Source: Candidatus Aminicenantota bacterium (GTDB taxonomy: Bacteria > Acidobacteriota > Aminicenantia > Aminicenantales > Aminicenantaceae). From it: 8,430 nt of DNA. Shown here one piece after another: positions 1 to 6,961 of the stretch. Positions within the stretch are counted from its first letter, which is position 1. Each line of letters starts with the position of its first letter. The position numbers and the translations under genes were made by a program. The notes under the pieces were generated by a model. That model did no database searches. It had not been told where the DNA came from and saw only the letters and a program-made list of their open reading frames with translations. The stretch is from assembly GCA_016926925.1 (NCBI GenBank), contig JAFGNQ010000119.1, positions 1 through 8,430 on the forward strand, in the 5' to 3' direction.

Positions 1-573
1 ACGACACTCCTGAACATTATCGGTTCTCTCGATAATCCGACTCACGGAAGTGCTCAGGTTCTGGGAAAAAGGGTTGAGGACCTGACTCATAAGCAGTCTG
101 CAGAGCTGCGGAACAAGCACATCGGCTTCATTTTTCAGACATTCAATCTGCTTCCCGTGTACACCGTCTATGAGAATGTGGAATTTCCCTTACTCCTGCT
201 TGAAATGCCGGCGGAGAAGAGAAAAAAGGCCGTTATGGAGGCTCTGGAGTGGGTGGGATTGGCAGACAGGGCGAAATCCAAGCCAGCCCAACTGTCCGGA
301 GGGCAGAGCCAACGGGTGGCTATCGCCAGGGCCGTTGTCAAGAAACCGCCAATCGTTCTGGCTGATGAGCCGACAGCCAACCTCGATGCCGAAAACTCAC
401 ACCACATCCTTCGAACGATGGATCAGCTCAACCTGGAGTTGAATGCCACATTTCTCTTTGCCACACACGACGAAAAAGTCATTCAATATCTGCGCAGGAA
501 AATCACCCTGTTCGACGGAAAAGTGGCCCTGGATGAAAAGATGAATCCGAACGTGTCCAAGAAAACCGTATGA
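1..573 (+). CDS. ABC transporter ATP-binding protein, MacB/LolD type (5' partial)
   Basis: Cytoplasmic ATPase subunit expected to power the two membrane permeases encoded directly downstream. The reading frame is open from base 1, so the N-terminus lies outside the window. The first residues, TTLLNIIG, are the tail of the Walker A loop (GxxGxGKST/TTLLN). In order, the sequence shows the Q-loop (FQTFNLLP, Gln codon at 136), the ABC signature [14 protein letters not shown] (from 292), Walker B with catalytic Glu and D-loop ([12 protein letters not shown], 352-387) and the H-loop His (ATHD, codon 466). The 190 residues visible plus about 40 missing would match the usual 220-240 of LolD/MacB-type ATPases. 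The stop TGA overlaps the ATG of the next gene (ATGA, 570-573), which suggests translational coupling. The fold is certain. The transported substrate cannot be deduced, because this subfamily covers lipoprotein release, macrolide and peptide export and cell-division roles. Confidence 0.95.
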   Translation, partial: TTLLNIIGSLDNPTHGSAQVLGKRVEDLTHKQSAELRNKHIGFIFQTFNLLPVYTVYENVEFPLLLLEMPAEKRKKAVMEALEWVGLADRAKSKPAQLSGGQSQRVAIARAVVKKPPIVLADEPTANLDAENSHHILRTMDQLNLELNATFLFATHDEKVIQYLRRKITLFDGKVALDEKMNPNVSKKTV

Positions 574-1745
574 TCCTCATCCTCAAGCTGGCCCTGAGAA
601 ATATTCTCGGTGCCGGTCTGCGCACCTGGCTTAACGTCACCGTGTTGTCGTTCTCATTTGTAATCATTATTTGGCTGCAGGGATTCTACATCGGCATGCT
701 GGAGCAGGTTTCGGACGCAACGATCGATGCCGAATTCGGAGGAGGGCAGTACTGGAATGCTCTGTATGATCCCTTCGATCCCCTTTCCCTCAAAGATGCC
801 CATTCTCCGATACAGGGCACGCTCAAAGATTTGGTCGATTCCGGGAGAGCCGCTCCCGTGTTGATCGTTCTGGGAACGATTTATCCGGGGGGACGCATCA
901 TGCCCGTTCTTCTGAAAGGAATAGATCCCCGACAAGCTGTTGTCTCGTTGCCCTCCCGTTTTTTGGAGGAGGCATCCGAAGACCTGCCTGTTTTGATAGG
1001 AACCCGGATGGCTGAAAATGCTGGATTGGAGACTGGGGACACCATCACGATTCAATGGCGCGATACGCATGGCACCTTCGATGCATTGGAGGCCAGGATC
1101 GTACAGGTTATGGAGACTATTGTTCCAACAATAGACAATGGGCAGATGTGGCTTCCCCTTGAAAAGCTTCGGGCCATGACGCTCTTGGAGAATGAGGCGA
1201 CTCTGGTTGTGATCGCCAAAGATGTCCGTGCAACTCTTGATGAGCCGAATTGGATTTTCAAAAATCTGGATTTTTTGTTGAGCGATATCAAACAAATCGT
1301 TCAAATGCGGACTATCGGTTCCGCGTTCATCTATGCTTTTCTCCTCTTGTTGGCTATGCTGGCCATTTTCAATACACAGGTTCTCTCTATTTTCCGCCGA
1401 AGGAAGGAGATGGGGACCTTGATGGCGCTCGGATTCAACCGTACCCAGGTCATCGAACTGTTTACCATGGAAGGTGCCTTGCAAGGTGTTTTTGCAGCCG
1501 TTGTTGCTGCCATTTACGGTATCCCGCTTTTGATTCTGTCGGCCAAAGGATTCGGATTGCCTTCCGAACTCACAAGCCAGTCCGGTTTTGCCCTCGGGGC
1601 TAAACTCTTCCCGTCTTATACTGCCGGTTTGGTTGTGGGCACGACGCTCATTGTGCTTATCATGACCACTATAGTCAGCTTTCTTCCTACAAGAAAGATA
1701 GCCAAGTTGAAACCAACGGACGCCCTGAGAGGGAAACTCCCATGA
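570..1745 (+). CDS. FtsX-like ABC transporter permease, first of two
   Basis: Inner-membrane subunit of a type VII (MacB/LolCDE-like) ABC transporter, 391 residues. There is one N-terminal membrane segment (about residues 22-44). A large extracytoplasmic region resembling the MacB periplasmic core domain follows (about 45-250). The C-terminal FtsX domain has three membrane segments (about 253-275, 301-325 and 351-373). Between the second and third segments lies the typical cytoplasmic coupling stretch, RRRKEMGTLMALGFNRTQV, which contacts the ATPase. The C-terminus, TRKIAKLKPTDALRG, resembles the usual 'A..l.P..aLr' ending of the family. The length fits the 380-420 residues usual for this class. 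The ATG at 570 sits in an ATGA overlap with the ATPase gene and has only a weak purine-rich stretch upstream, so it probably relies on coupling. It presumably pairs with the next gene's product as a heterodimer, as LolC does with LolE. The substrate is unknown. Confidence 0.9.
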   Translation: MILILKLALRNILGAGLRTWLNVTVLSFSFVIIIWLQGFYIGMLEQVSDATIDAEFGGGQYWNALYDPFDPLSLKDAHSPIQGTLKDLVDSGRAAPVLIVLGTIYPGGRIMPVLLKGIDPRQAVVSLPSRFLEEASEDLPVLIGTRMAENAGLETGDTITIQWRDTHGTFDALEARIVQVMETIVPTIDNGQMWLPLEKLRAMTLLENEATLVVIAKDVRATLDEPNWIFKNLDFLLSDIKQIVQMRTIGSAFIYAFLLLLAMLAIFNTQVLSIFRRRKEMGTLMALGFNRTQVIELFTMEGALQGVFAAVVAAIYGIPLLILSAKGFGLPSELTSQSGFALGAKLFPSYTAGLVVGTTLIVLIMTTIVSFLPTRKIAKLKPTDALRGKLP

Positions 1746-3016
1746 TCAAGTTTCTTTTCAAGGGAATTATGAGAGACAGATCGCGCAGTCTGTTCCCGGT
1801 TATCGTTGTTATGTCAGGGGTGATGCTCACCGTTTTTATGCACACATGGATAGAGGGCGCGCTGGACGGTTTTATCGACACCAGTGCGAATTTCCAAACA
1901 GGGCACGTCAAGGTCATGTCCCAAGCCTATGGCGGTGAATCCGATCAGATGCCCAACGACTTGGCCTATATCGGTCTGAAGGATCTCTTGGAGAAACTGA
2001 GGCGTGATTTTCCGCAGCTCCTCTGGACGCCCCGAATCAGGTTCGGAGGCCTGCTGGATATTCCCGACGAAAAGGGAGAAACACGGTCTCAGGGGCCTGT
2101 GGCAGGTTTGGCTGTAGATTTGTTCTCGCCCTCCAGCCCGGAACACCGGCTTCTGAATCTTGAAAAATCCATCGTCACCGGACGATTGCCTCGAAGTCCG
2201 GGTGAAATTTGTATCAGCGATGATTTCGCCCGGAAGCTGGGAGTCGGGCTCGGAGAAACGGCAACGCTCATCAGCTCGACCATGTACGGCAGCATGAGTC
2301 TATCCAATTTTGACGTTGTCGGGACGATACGCTTCGGCGTCTCGGCTATGGATCGGGGGGCCATGATTGCCGATATCGCCGATATCCAGAAGGTTTTGGA
2401 TATGCAGGATGCCGCCGGTGAGATACTCGGGTATTTCAACGATTTTCTTTATCGGGAGAAAAATGCCGAGAGCGTTGCAGCTGCGTTCAACGACCGGTTT
2501 ACAAGAAAAGACGATGCCTTCTCCCCAATAATGATTTCACTTCGCAGCCAGAGCGATTTGGGCCTGTTTCTTGATATCATGGATTATTTCGGAGCGATCT
2601 TTGTCTTGGTTTTTGTCATCATCATGTCTATCGTACTCTGGAATGCCGGTTTGGTGGGCAGTCTCAGGCGCTATGGTGAGATTGGTGTCAGGTTGGCTAT
2701 TGGGGAAAGCAAAGGTCATGTTTACCGCTCCTTGATTGCGGAATCTCTCATGATCGGAATTCTCGGCTCTGCCCTAGGAACAATTGTGGGGTTGGCTCTT
2801 GGATATTATCTGCAGCTTAAGGGCCTCGATATCGGCTTCATGATGCAGAAAATGTCAATGGTGTTCCCCAACGTTTTAAGGACAAGAATAACCCCGGTGA
2901 GCTATGTCATTGGCTTCATTCCGGGAATTCTGGCCACATTCTTCGGCACGGCCATTTCCGGAATCGGGGTTTACAAAAGGCAAACTTCCAAGTTGATGAA
3001 GGAATTGGAAGTTTGA
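1742..3016 (+). CDS. FtsX-like ABC transporter permease, second of two
   Basis: Second inner-membrane permease, 424 residues, with the same four-segment plan: one membrane segment near 16-37, an extracytoplasmic domain (about 40-278), then three membrane segments (about 283-305, 332-357 and 387-411). The coupling motif SLRRYGEIGVRLAIGESKGHV (its first 20 residues suffice to recognise it) follows the second segment. The extracytoplasmic domain contains VTGRLPRSPGEICISDDFARKLG-like sequence (only the pattern matters: 'G..p...gEi.i....A..lg'), a signature of MacB/LolC/LolE periplasmic core domains. The start ATG overlaps the previous stop (ATGA, 1742-1745), and GAGAGGGA at 1727-1734 provides a Shine-Dalgarno site with good spacing. 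It differs clearly from the first permease, so the complex is likely an asymmetric heterodimer. Function beyond export or extraction from the membrane cannot be stated. Confidence 0.9.
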   Translation: MIKFLFKGIMRDRSRSLFPVIVVMSGVMLTVFMHTWIEGALDGFIDTSANFQTGHVKVMSQAYGGESDQMPNDLAYIGLKDLLEKLRRDFPQLLWTPRIRFGGLLDIPDEKGETRSQGPVAGLAVDLFSPSSPEHRLLNLEKSIVTGRLPRSPGEICISDDFARKLGVGLGETATLISSTMYGSMSLSNFDVVGTIRFGVSAMDRGAMIADIADIQKVLDMQDAAGEILGYFNDFLYREKNAESVAAAFNDRFTRKDDAFSPIMISLRSQSDLGLFLDIMDYFGAIFVLVFVIIMSIVLWNAGLVGSLRRYGEIGVRLAIGESKGHVYRSLIAESLMIGILGSALGTIVGLALGYYLQLKGLDIGFMMQKMSMVFPNVLRTRITPVSYVIGFIPGILATFFGTAISGIGVYKRQTSKLMKELEV

Positions 3017-3042
3017 AGCTCTGAAATCGAATCCATCTCTTG

Positions 3043-3047
3043 AGGAG
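3043..3047 (+). promoter_or_regulatory. Ribosome binding site (AGGAG) that fixes the start at 3055
   Basis: AGGAG lies seven bases before ATG 3055. A longer frame from TTG 3040 exists, but that TTG is upstream of this site and has no site of its own. Starting at 3055 also places the signal peptide directly at the N-terminus. Confidence 0.8.
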
Positions 3048-3054
3048 CAAAACA

Positions 3055-5196
3055 ATGAATAGAGCGCATTTCTTTTTCCTGGGATTCGTCGCTATCCTGT
3101 GTATCTGGAATCCGGGTGTGCTTCCAGCAGAGCAAGTCTCCAAAACTATCGATGTCGGTATGCTGCGTCCCTCTCTGTCTCCCGACGGAAAGCTCATTGC
3201 CTTCGAATGGATGAGCTCTATCTGGACAGTTCCAGTGGAAGGGGGGACGGCCGTACAGCTCTCCGACTGGTCCATGAGACGGGCTGCGCCTGTCTGGTCT
3301 CCGGATTGCAAGCACATTGCCTGTATTGCCACAGACAAAGACGTCAGAACCTTTTCCGTGCAGGTTCTGGATTTAGAAAAGAAAAGCCAACCCGGGGAGC
3401 TGTGGCGAACGGACCGAGAGATCAAACCTTCTCTGGATTGGTCCCCGGATGGCAAACAACTTGTCTTTTCTCTGGATTCCGACCAGAACATTCATGTATT
3501 GGCGTTAGAGGGTGCCGCTCTTCAGCCGCTCGGAATCAAAGGAATGCATCCCCGGTGGTCGCCTGAAGGAAAACGACTTGCCTATCAGACACAGGACAAT
3601 CGGGATCTTTGGGTCGTTGCGATGGAAAACGGAAAGAAGCGCCGGTTGGTGACGACGGTGAGTTTCAACGGTAGTTTTTGTTGGTCCGCTGACGGGGAAG
3701 AGATTGTCTATGAGTCTCTGGATAGAGGAAGCGTTGATCTCTGGAGAGTGGCGATTGCCGGCGGGCGGGCGACGCCCCTGACCGATGATATCGCACTTGA
3801 GCAAACGCCCCGATGGCATCCTTCAGACGGGCATATCTATTTTTCTCACAGGAGACGACTGTGGCGTGTTCCCTTTTCAGGAGGCCGGATGGAGATGATA
3901 CCGATCCAGTGCCGGCTGCCCGAGAAGATCGGAGGACAAAAGGCCTCGGCATTTGTGGGGGCCGACGTTATCGATGTCTCATCGGGTGAAAAGCTGCCTG
4001 ATCAAACGGTATTGGTCAGAGACGGAAGAATCGAAGCGATAGGCTCTGGGATTCCCCTGCCGAAAGATGCTGAGGTTTTCGATGTCTGTGGATTGACCGT
4101 GATTCCGGGTCTGATTGACATGCATGTTCACTACCAGCCTTGGATGGGGCCCTATTTCCTGCGCTACGGGATTTCCCGTATTCAGGAAATGGGCTGCGGG
4201 GATGGTCCGGATGTAATCCTTGCCCAGGGCGAGGAGATAAAGTATGGACTGGCTTCCGGGCCCGTTATCTATCAGTGCGGGATGATTTTCAATGGATCCG
4301 GAGTTCCCGGTCCTCCCGGGCTGGGCGGGATTCAAACCGAAAACCAGGAAGTCCTCCGCCAAGCACTGGAGTGGCATATCGGCGAAGGCGTGGACTTTAT
4401 AAAAATCGGCTCTGAAAATTCTAGGGAGTCTCTTCGGACTATTCTTGAAGTCGCCCACGCCCGCAACCTCAGGGTTATCGGCCATATCGCACTTGTCCCT
4501 GTACATGATGCGATCGATATGGGACAAGACGGCATCGAGCACCCGAGAGGACTGGGATGGGGGAGCATCCCGCCTGCGCATCAGCCGGATCCGGTACCGA
4601 GAAGGCTGCAGGGTATGCTTCGGGAAGCGTCGGCATGGTGGAATCCGGATCACGACAGGGTAAGTGCTATCGTCGATCATATGATCGCAAAGAATGTCGT
4701 CTGGGATCCCACGCTCTATATCTGGATTTTGACCAGCAATCCGGAGGGGCTGAAGGGAGAGTCGGAATTCGGTGGCCTGCCCGAGTGGATAAAGGCTGCA
4801 GAGGAGCTTGGAAATGAATATGGATTTGCCGGCACATGGCAGGATTCGGATTATAAGGCTTACGGCGCCGGAATTGCCAACATGCGAAACATGGTCGGAG
4901 AATATCATAGAAAAGGAGGTCTGCTTACTGCCGGATCGGATGGGGGCATCCCCGGAAAAAGTCTCCACCAGGAGCTGAATCAGCTGCGGCTGTCCGGATT
5001 GTCTCCCTTGGAATGTTTGCGTGCGGCCACGATCAATGCTGCCAGAGCCCTTAAGCTTGAATCGGAAATCGGGAGCCTTGAAAAGGGTAAAAAAGCAGAT
5101 CTGTTGTTTGTGAAGGGAAATCCCTTGTCCGATCTTTCGGTACTGCAGAACGTCATGATTACTGTCCAGGAAGGCCGTGTCGTTTTTAAGCGGTGA
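3055..5196 (+). CDS. Exported TolB-like six-bladed propeller fused to metal-dependent amidohydrolase
   Basis: Predicted periplasmic or secreted hydrolase, 713 residues. Residues 1-25 form a Sec signal peptide (short basic start, hydrophobic FFFLGFVAILCIW, likely cleavage after LPA25). Residues about 30-290 contain six PD40/TolB-type repeats with 'WSPDGK'-like cores at about 42, 82, 130, 169, 211 and 255, spaced 39-48 residues apart, which is enough for a complete six-bladed propeller. Residues about 300-713 are an amidohydrolase of the imidazolonepropionase-related/prolidase-like group (COG1228 type). The full binuclear metal set is visible: H357xH359 (GLIDMHVH), K450 (FIKIGSE, candidate carboxylated lysine), H477 (VIGH), H496 (IEHPRG) and D629 (AGSDGG). 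The C-terminal composite strand (GSLEKGKKADLLFVKGNPL) is present. Characterised relatives cleave dipeptides or cyclic amides, but the substrate here is unknown. The gene lies 38 bases after the permease and 13 before a second amidohydrolase, in one apparent operon. It is shorter than many propeller-amidohydrolase fusions of about 1,000 residues. The usual TGGHG loop is replaced by GSGVPG (414-419). Confidence 0.9.
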   Translation: MNRAHFFFLGFVAILCIWNPGVLPAEQVSKTIDVGMLRPSLSPDGKLIAFEWMSSIWTVPVEGGTAVQLSDWSMRRAAPVWSPDCKHIACIATDKDVRTFSVQVLDLEKKSQPGELWRTDREIKPSLDWSPDGKQLVFSLDSDQNIHVLALEGAALQPLGIKGMHPRWSPEGKRLAYQTQDNRDLWVVAMENGKKRRLVTTVSFNGSFCWSADGEEIVYESLDRGSVDLWRVAIAGGRATPLTDDIALEQTPRWHPSDGHIYFSHRRRLWRVPFSGGRMEMIPIQCRLPEKIGGQKASAFVGADVIDVSSGEKLPDQTVLVRDGRIEAIGSGIPLPKDAEVFDVCGLTVIPGLIDMHVHYQPWMGPYFLRYGISRIQEMGCGDGPDVILAQGEEIKYGLASGPVIYQCGMIFNGSGVPGPPGLGGIQTENQEVLRQALEWHIGEGVDFIKIGSENSRESLRTILEVAHARNLRVIGHIALVPVHDAIDMGQDGIEHPRGLGWGSIPPAHQPDPVPRRLQGMLREASAWWNPDHDRVSAIVDHMIAKNVVWDPTLYIWILTSNPEGLKGESEFGGLPEWIKAAEELGNEYGFAGTWQDSDYKAYGAGIANMRNMVGEYHRKGGLLTAGSDGGIPGKSLHQELNQLRLSGLSPLECLRAATINAARALKLESEIGSLEKGKKADLLFVKGNPLSDLSVLQNVMITVQEGRVVFKR

Positions 5197-5202
5197 GGAG
5201 GA
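5195..5202 (+). promoter_or_regulatory. Strong ribosome binding site (GAGGAGGA) that fixes the start at 5210
   Basis: GAGGAGGA lies seven bases before ATG 5210 and overlaps the last two bases of the previous stop codon (TGA, 5194-5196). The frame is also open from an upstream ATG at 5177, inside the preceding gene. Starting there would put a charged segment ahead of the signal peptide, so 5210 is preferred. Confidence 0.85.
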
Positions 5203-5209
5203 TGGAACA

Positions 5210-6634
5210 ATGAAAAAGAAATCTTATCGAATCATTTCCGTTTGGATCATTTCGTTCACCGTATTTTGTTCGGTTGTTCTAGCTCAGGAAAAAATGCGGG
5301 ATCGCAGGGAGTATATCGACTCCGAAAAAACAGCCACGACGGATGACCCGCGCCGTATTCCCGTTCCTCCGGGCATGTTTGGAGCTAAAGGAACTCTGGT
5401 GCTCTTTGGAGGAAGGATTTTTGACGGAACGGGACGAGGGGTAAAAGAGAGGACCCTGGTCGTCAAGGACAACAAGATTGCCGGATTCCTTGATCCCGGC
5501 AAAAAAGATTGGCCTTCGGATGCAAAAGTGATCGATGTTCGAGGAATGACAGTCATGCCGGGGCTTATCGACCTCCACACCCACCTCAGCTACACGGAGC
5601 AGGATGTGCCGGTGGAGCTGGCTTCGAATGAATCGGATGCAACCCTCAGAGCTCTGGAACGTTTGAGGTTTTTCATCGAGAGCGGAATCACTTCTATACG
5701 GGATGTGGGTTCGCTTGGAGATGTTCCCTTCAGAGTTAAAGAATGGGTTGTTCGCAACCGCATACCGGGCCCCCGGGTTTTTGCCGCAGGGCGGTTCATC
5801 ACGAGTACAGGTGGTCATGGAGCCGAAGGAATGAACCCCTCGCATCCTCTCTTTGGGGGGACTTTAACAGCCTTGGGACCCGATGGTTGGCGGGAGGCAG
5901 TGCGTGAAGAATTCAATCGGGGTGCTGACTTCATCAAACTCGGAAGCCATTTTAGCCGGGAAGAGATCAAGGCAGCCGTCGATGAGGCCCATTCCCTCGG
6001 GATCAAGGTGGCAGTGGATGCGGAGACCTATTTTATCCAGTGGGCAGTAGAAGCTGGAGCGGACACAATTGAACACCCTCTTCCCCGAACGGATGAAACC
6101 ATTCGGCTGATGGTGCAAAAAGGCACACAATCCGTTCCGACGCTTGTTCCCTATATGTATATCTTCGACTTGTACGGAGGTTATTACGGCTCGACATCCC
6201 GACGCTTCACTTTTTCCAAAGAGGCGAATCTGGATGTCCTACGGCGGATGAGAGAAGCCGGGGTTAAGATAGGGATCGGAACCGACCTGGTGATGAACTG
6301 GTTCCGGTATTTGCCCGGGGCATACATCACGGAGCTCAAGCAGTTTGTTGAGGCCGGCTATTCCATCACCGAGGTCTTGAAGACGGCGACGAAAACAAAT
6401 GCTGAAATACTGGATATGGCTGACAAATTGGGAACATTGGAGCCGGGTATGCTGGCCGATGTGATCGTCGTTGATGGTACTCCCGACACCGATCTTGATG
6501 ATCTGGCTAATGTCAACCTTGTCATACGCGACGGATACGTGATTGTTGAGAATGGAGGAGTCGTCATTCCGCGTCACCGGCCCGTTCCTGAGCCGGAGCC
6601 CGGAAAGAGCGGCCAAAAGCCTACAATTTTTTGA
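5210..6634 (+). CDS. Exported amidohydrolase with an Asp in place of one metal-ligand His
   Basis: Predicted periplasmic or secreted metal-dependent hydrolase, 474 residues, paralogous to the amidohydrolase half of the upstream gene but without a propeller. The Sec signal peptide is clear: MKKK, then a hydrophobic core, with likely cleavage after VLA25 before QE. Metal-site motifs are H123xH125 (GLIDLHTH), K243 (FIKLGSH, candidate carboxylated lysine), H289 (TIEHP) and D359 (IGIGTD). The strand-5 ligand, normally the His of 'vavHa', is D270 (KVAVDAET). The TGGHG loop typical of this group is intact at 200-204. The C-terminal strand ADVIVVDGTP is normal and is followed by a proline- and charge-rich tail (about 455-474). 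Thirteen bases separate it from the previous stop, so the two enzymes are almost surely co-transcribed. Family membership is certain. Whether D270 still binds metal, changes the reaction or inactivates the enzyme cannot be told from sequence. The substrate is unknown, and peptides or cyclic amides are plausible from the family. Confidence 0.9.
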   Translation: MKKKSYRIISVWIISFTVFCSVVLAQEKMRDRREYIDSEKTATTDDPRRIPVPPGMFGAKGTLVLFGGRIFDGTGRGVKERTLVVKDNKIAGFLDPGKKDWPSDAKVIDVRGMTVMPGLIDLHTHLSYTEQDVPVELASNESDATLRALERLRFFIESGITSIRDVGSLGDVPFRVKEWVVRNRIPGPRVFAAGRFITSTGGHGAEGMNPSHPLFGGTLTALGPDGWREAVREEFNRGADFIKLGSHFSREEIKAAVDEAHSLGIKVAVDAETYFIQWAVEAGADTIEHPLPRTDETIRLMVQKGTQSVPTLVPYMYIFDLYGGYYGSTSRRFTFSKEANLDVLRRMREAGVKIGIGTDLVMNWFRYLPGAYITELKQFVEAGYSITEVLKTATKTNAEILDMADKLGTLEPGMLADVIVVDGTPDTDLDDLANVNLVIRDGYVIVENGGVVIPRHRPVPEPEPGKSGQKPTIF

Positions 6635-6654
6635 TGCCGGTCTTTGATTGTTAA

Positions 6655-6684
6655 GGCAGAGAAGCATTCCTCGGATGCATTGCC
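6655..6684 (+). terminator. Imperfect hairpin after the exporter-hydrolase operon, weak terminator candidate
   Basis: GGCA (6655-6658) can pair with TGCC (6681-6684), and inside this GCAT (6664-6667) with ATGC (6675-6678), leaving a seven-base loop and an uneven internal loop. Only three T follow, so it does not look like a classical intrinsic terminator. It begins about 20 bases after the stop of the last hydrolase gene. It may act as an mRNA 3' end structure or be chance. Confidence 0.25.
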
Positions 6685-6737
6685 GTTTCCGCGATGAGCT
6701 CAAATTCAAGAATAGCAGTAAGAACTCGGCCGCTATT

Positions 6738-6765
6738 TTGATTGGAAGGCTTTTTAATTTATAAT
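6738..6765 (+). promoter_or_regulatory. Sigma70-like promoter for the downstream unit
   Basis: TTGATT (6738-6743) and a consensus TATAAT (6760-6765) are separated by 16 bases, and the spacer is AT-rich near the -10. Transcription would start near 6772 and run toward the small ORF, the HAD hydrolase and the histidine kinase. It is the best promoter-like match seen in the largest gap of the window. Confidence 0.5.
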
Positions 6766-6774
6766 ACGTCCCTA

Positions 6775-6793
6775 GATCAAATCTGGATCAAAT
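6775..6793 (+). repeat. Tandem direct repeat GATCAAAT x2, possible operator
   Basis: GATCAAAT occurs exactly at 6775-6782 and again at 6786-6793, with a period of 11 bases, close to one turn of B-DNA. The pair begins about ten bases after the TATAAT box, over the predicted transcription start region. Two same-face half-sites in this place would suit a response regulator or other repressor. The second copy overlaps the ATG of the possible small ORF at 6792. Confidence 0.35.
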
Positions 6794-6932
6794 GCTTCTT
6801 TTCCTCGACAGCTGCTTGACAGTTGCCGGTAAACGAACAGCCGTTCAAGGCAAGGCGGATAAAGAAAAGGATTTCTTTAATTTGTCGACAGATGAACAGA
6901 CCTATTGGAAGGTCAAGTATGAGAGGTTGTAA
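6792..6932 (+). CDS. Possible small protein of 46 residues, unknown function
   Basis: ATG 6792 opens a frame of 46 codons ending in TAA 6930-6932, between the candidate promoter and the HAD gene. The predicted protein has a short hydrophobic start (MLLFLDSCLTVAG) followed by a hydrophilic, lysine-rich and aromatic C-terminal half (DFFNLSTDEQTYWKVKYERL). The composition looks more protein-like than random sequence. Against it, the ribosome binding site is poor: only TCTGGA, four bases upstream. The same frame stays open upstream to a stop at 6762, so it could equally be the remnant of a longer gene. No homologue is recognised. It could also be a leader peptide or simply chance. Confidence 0.3.
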   Translation: MLLFLDSCLTVAGKRTAVQGKADKEKDFFNLSTDEQTYWKVKYERL

Positions 6933-6947
6933 ACCCCTTTCCGAAGC

Positions 6948-6952
6948 AGGAG
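6948..6952 (+). promoter_or_regulatory. Ribosome binding site (AGGAG) that favours ATG 6962 over GTG 6956
   Basis: AGGAG ends nine bases before ATG 6962, a normal distance, but only three bases before the in-frame GTG 6956, which is too close. The start at 6962 also gives the usual short N-terminus before HAD motif I. Confidence 0.7.
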
Positions 6953-6961
6953 TTTGTGACC

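Noticed and set aside
1..24. Apparent lack of a Walker A motif in the ATPase
   Set aside because: The window starts within the motif (TTLLN), so the lysine and glycines are simply outside it; this is not a degenerate ATPase.
654..1484. 276-codon open frame on the - strand inside the first permease gene
   Set aside because: It lies wholly opposite a clear FtsX-like coding region and its translation shows no domain, so it is a shadow of the real gene.
3040..3054. TTG start for the propeller-amidohydrolase
   Set aside because: No ribosome binding site precedes it, and it would put five extra residues in front of the signal peptide. ATG 3055 has AGGAG at good spacing.
3979..4968. 329-codon open frame on the - strand opposite the amidohydrolase domain
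   Set aside because: The + strand carries all metal-ligand motifs here. The antisense translation has no recognisable fold, so its length is explained by the coding bias of the other strand.
5177..5209. Upstream ATG for the second amidohydrolase
   Set aside because: It lies inside the preceding gene and adds an acidic stretch before the signal peptide. ATG 5210 has a strong GAGGAGGA.
6816..6844. Perfect TTGACA -35 box
   Set aside because: At 16-18 bases downstream there is no acceptable -10 (AGCCGT at 17), so it is not called as a promoter.
6635..6961. tRNA, riboswitch or insertion-sequence remnant in the gap
   Set aside because: No cloverleaf, no known aptamer core and no terminal inverted repeats or target duplications could be seen.
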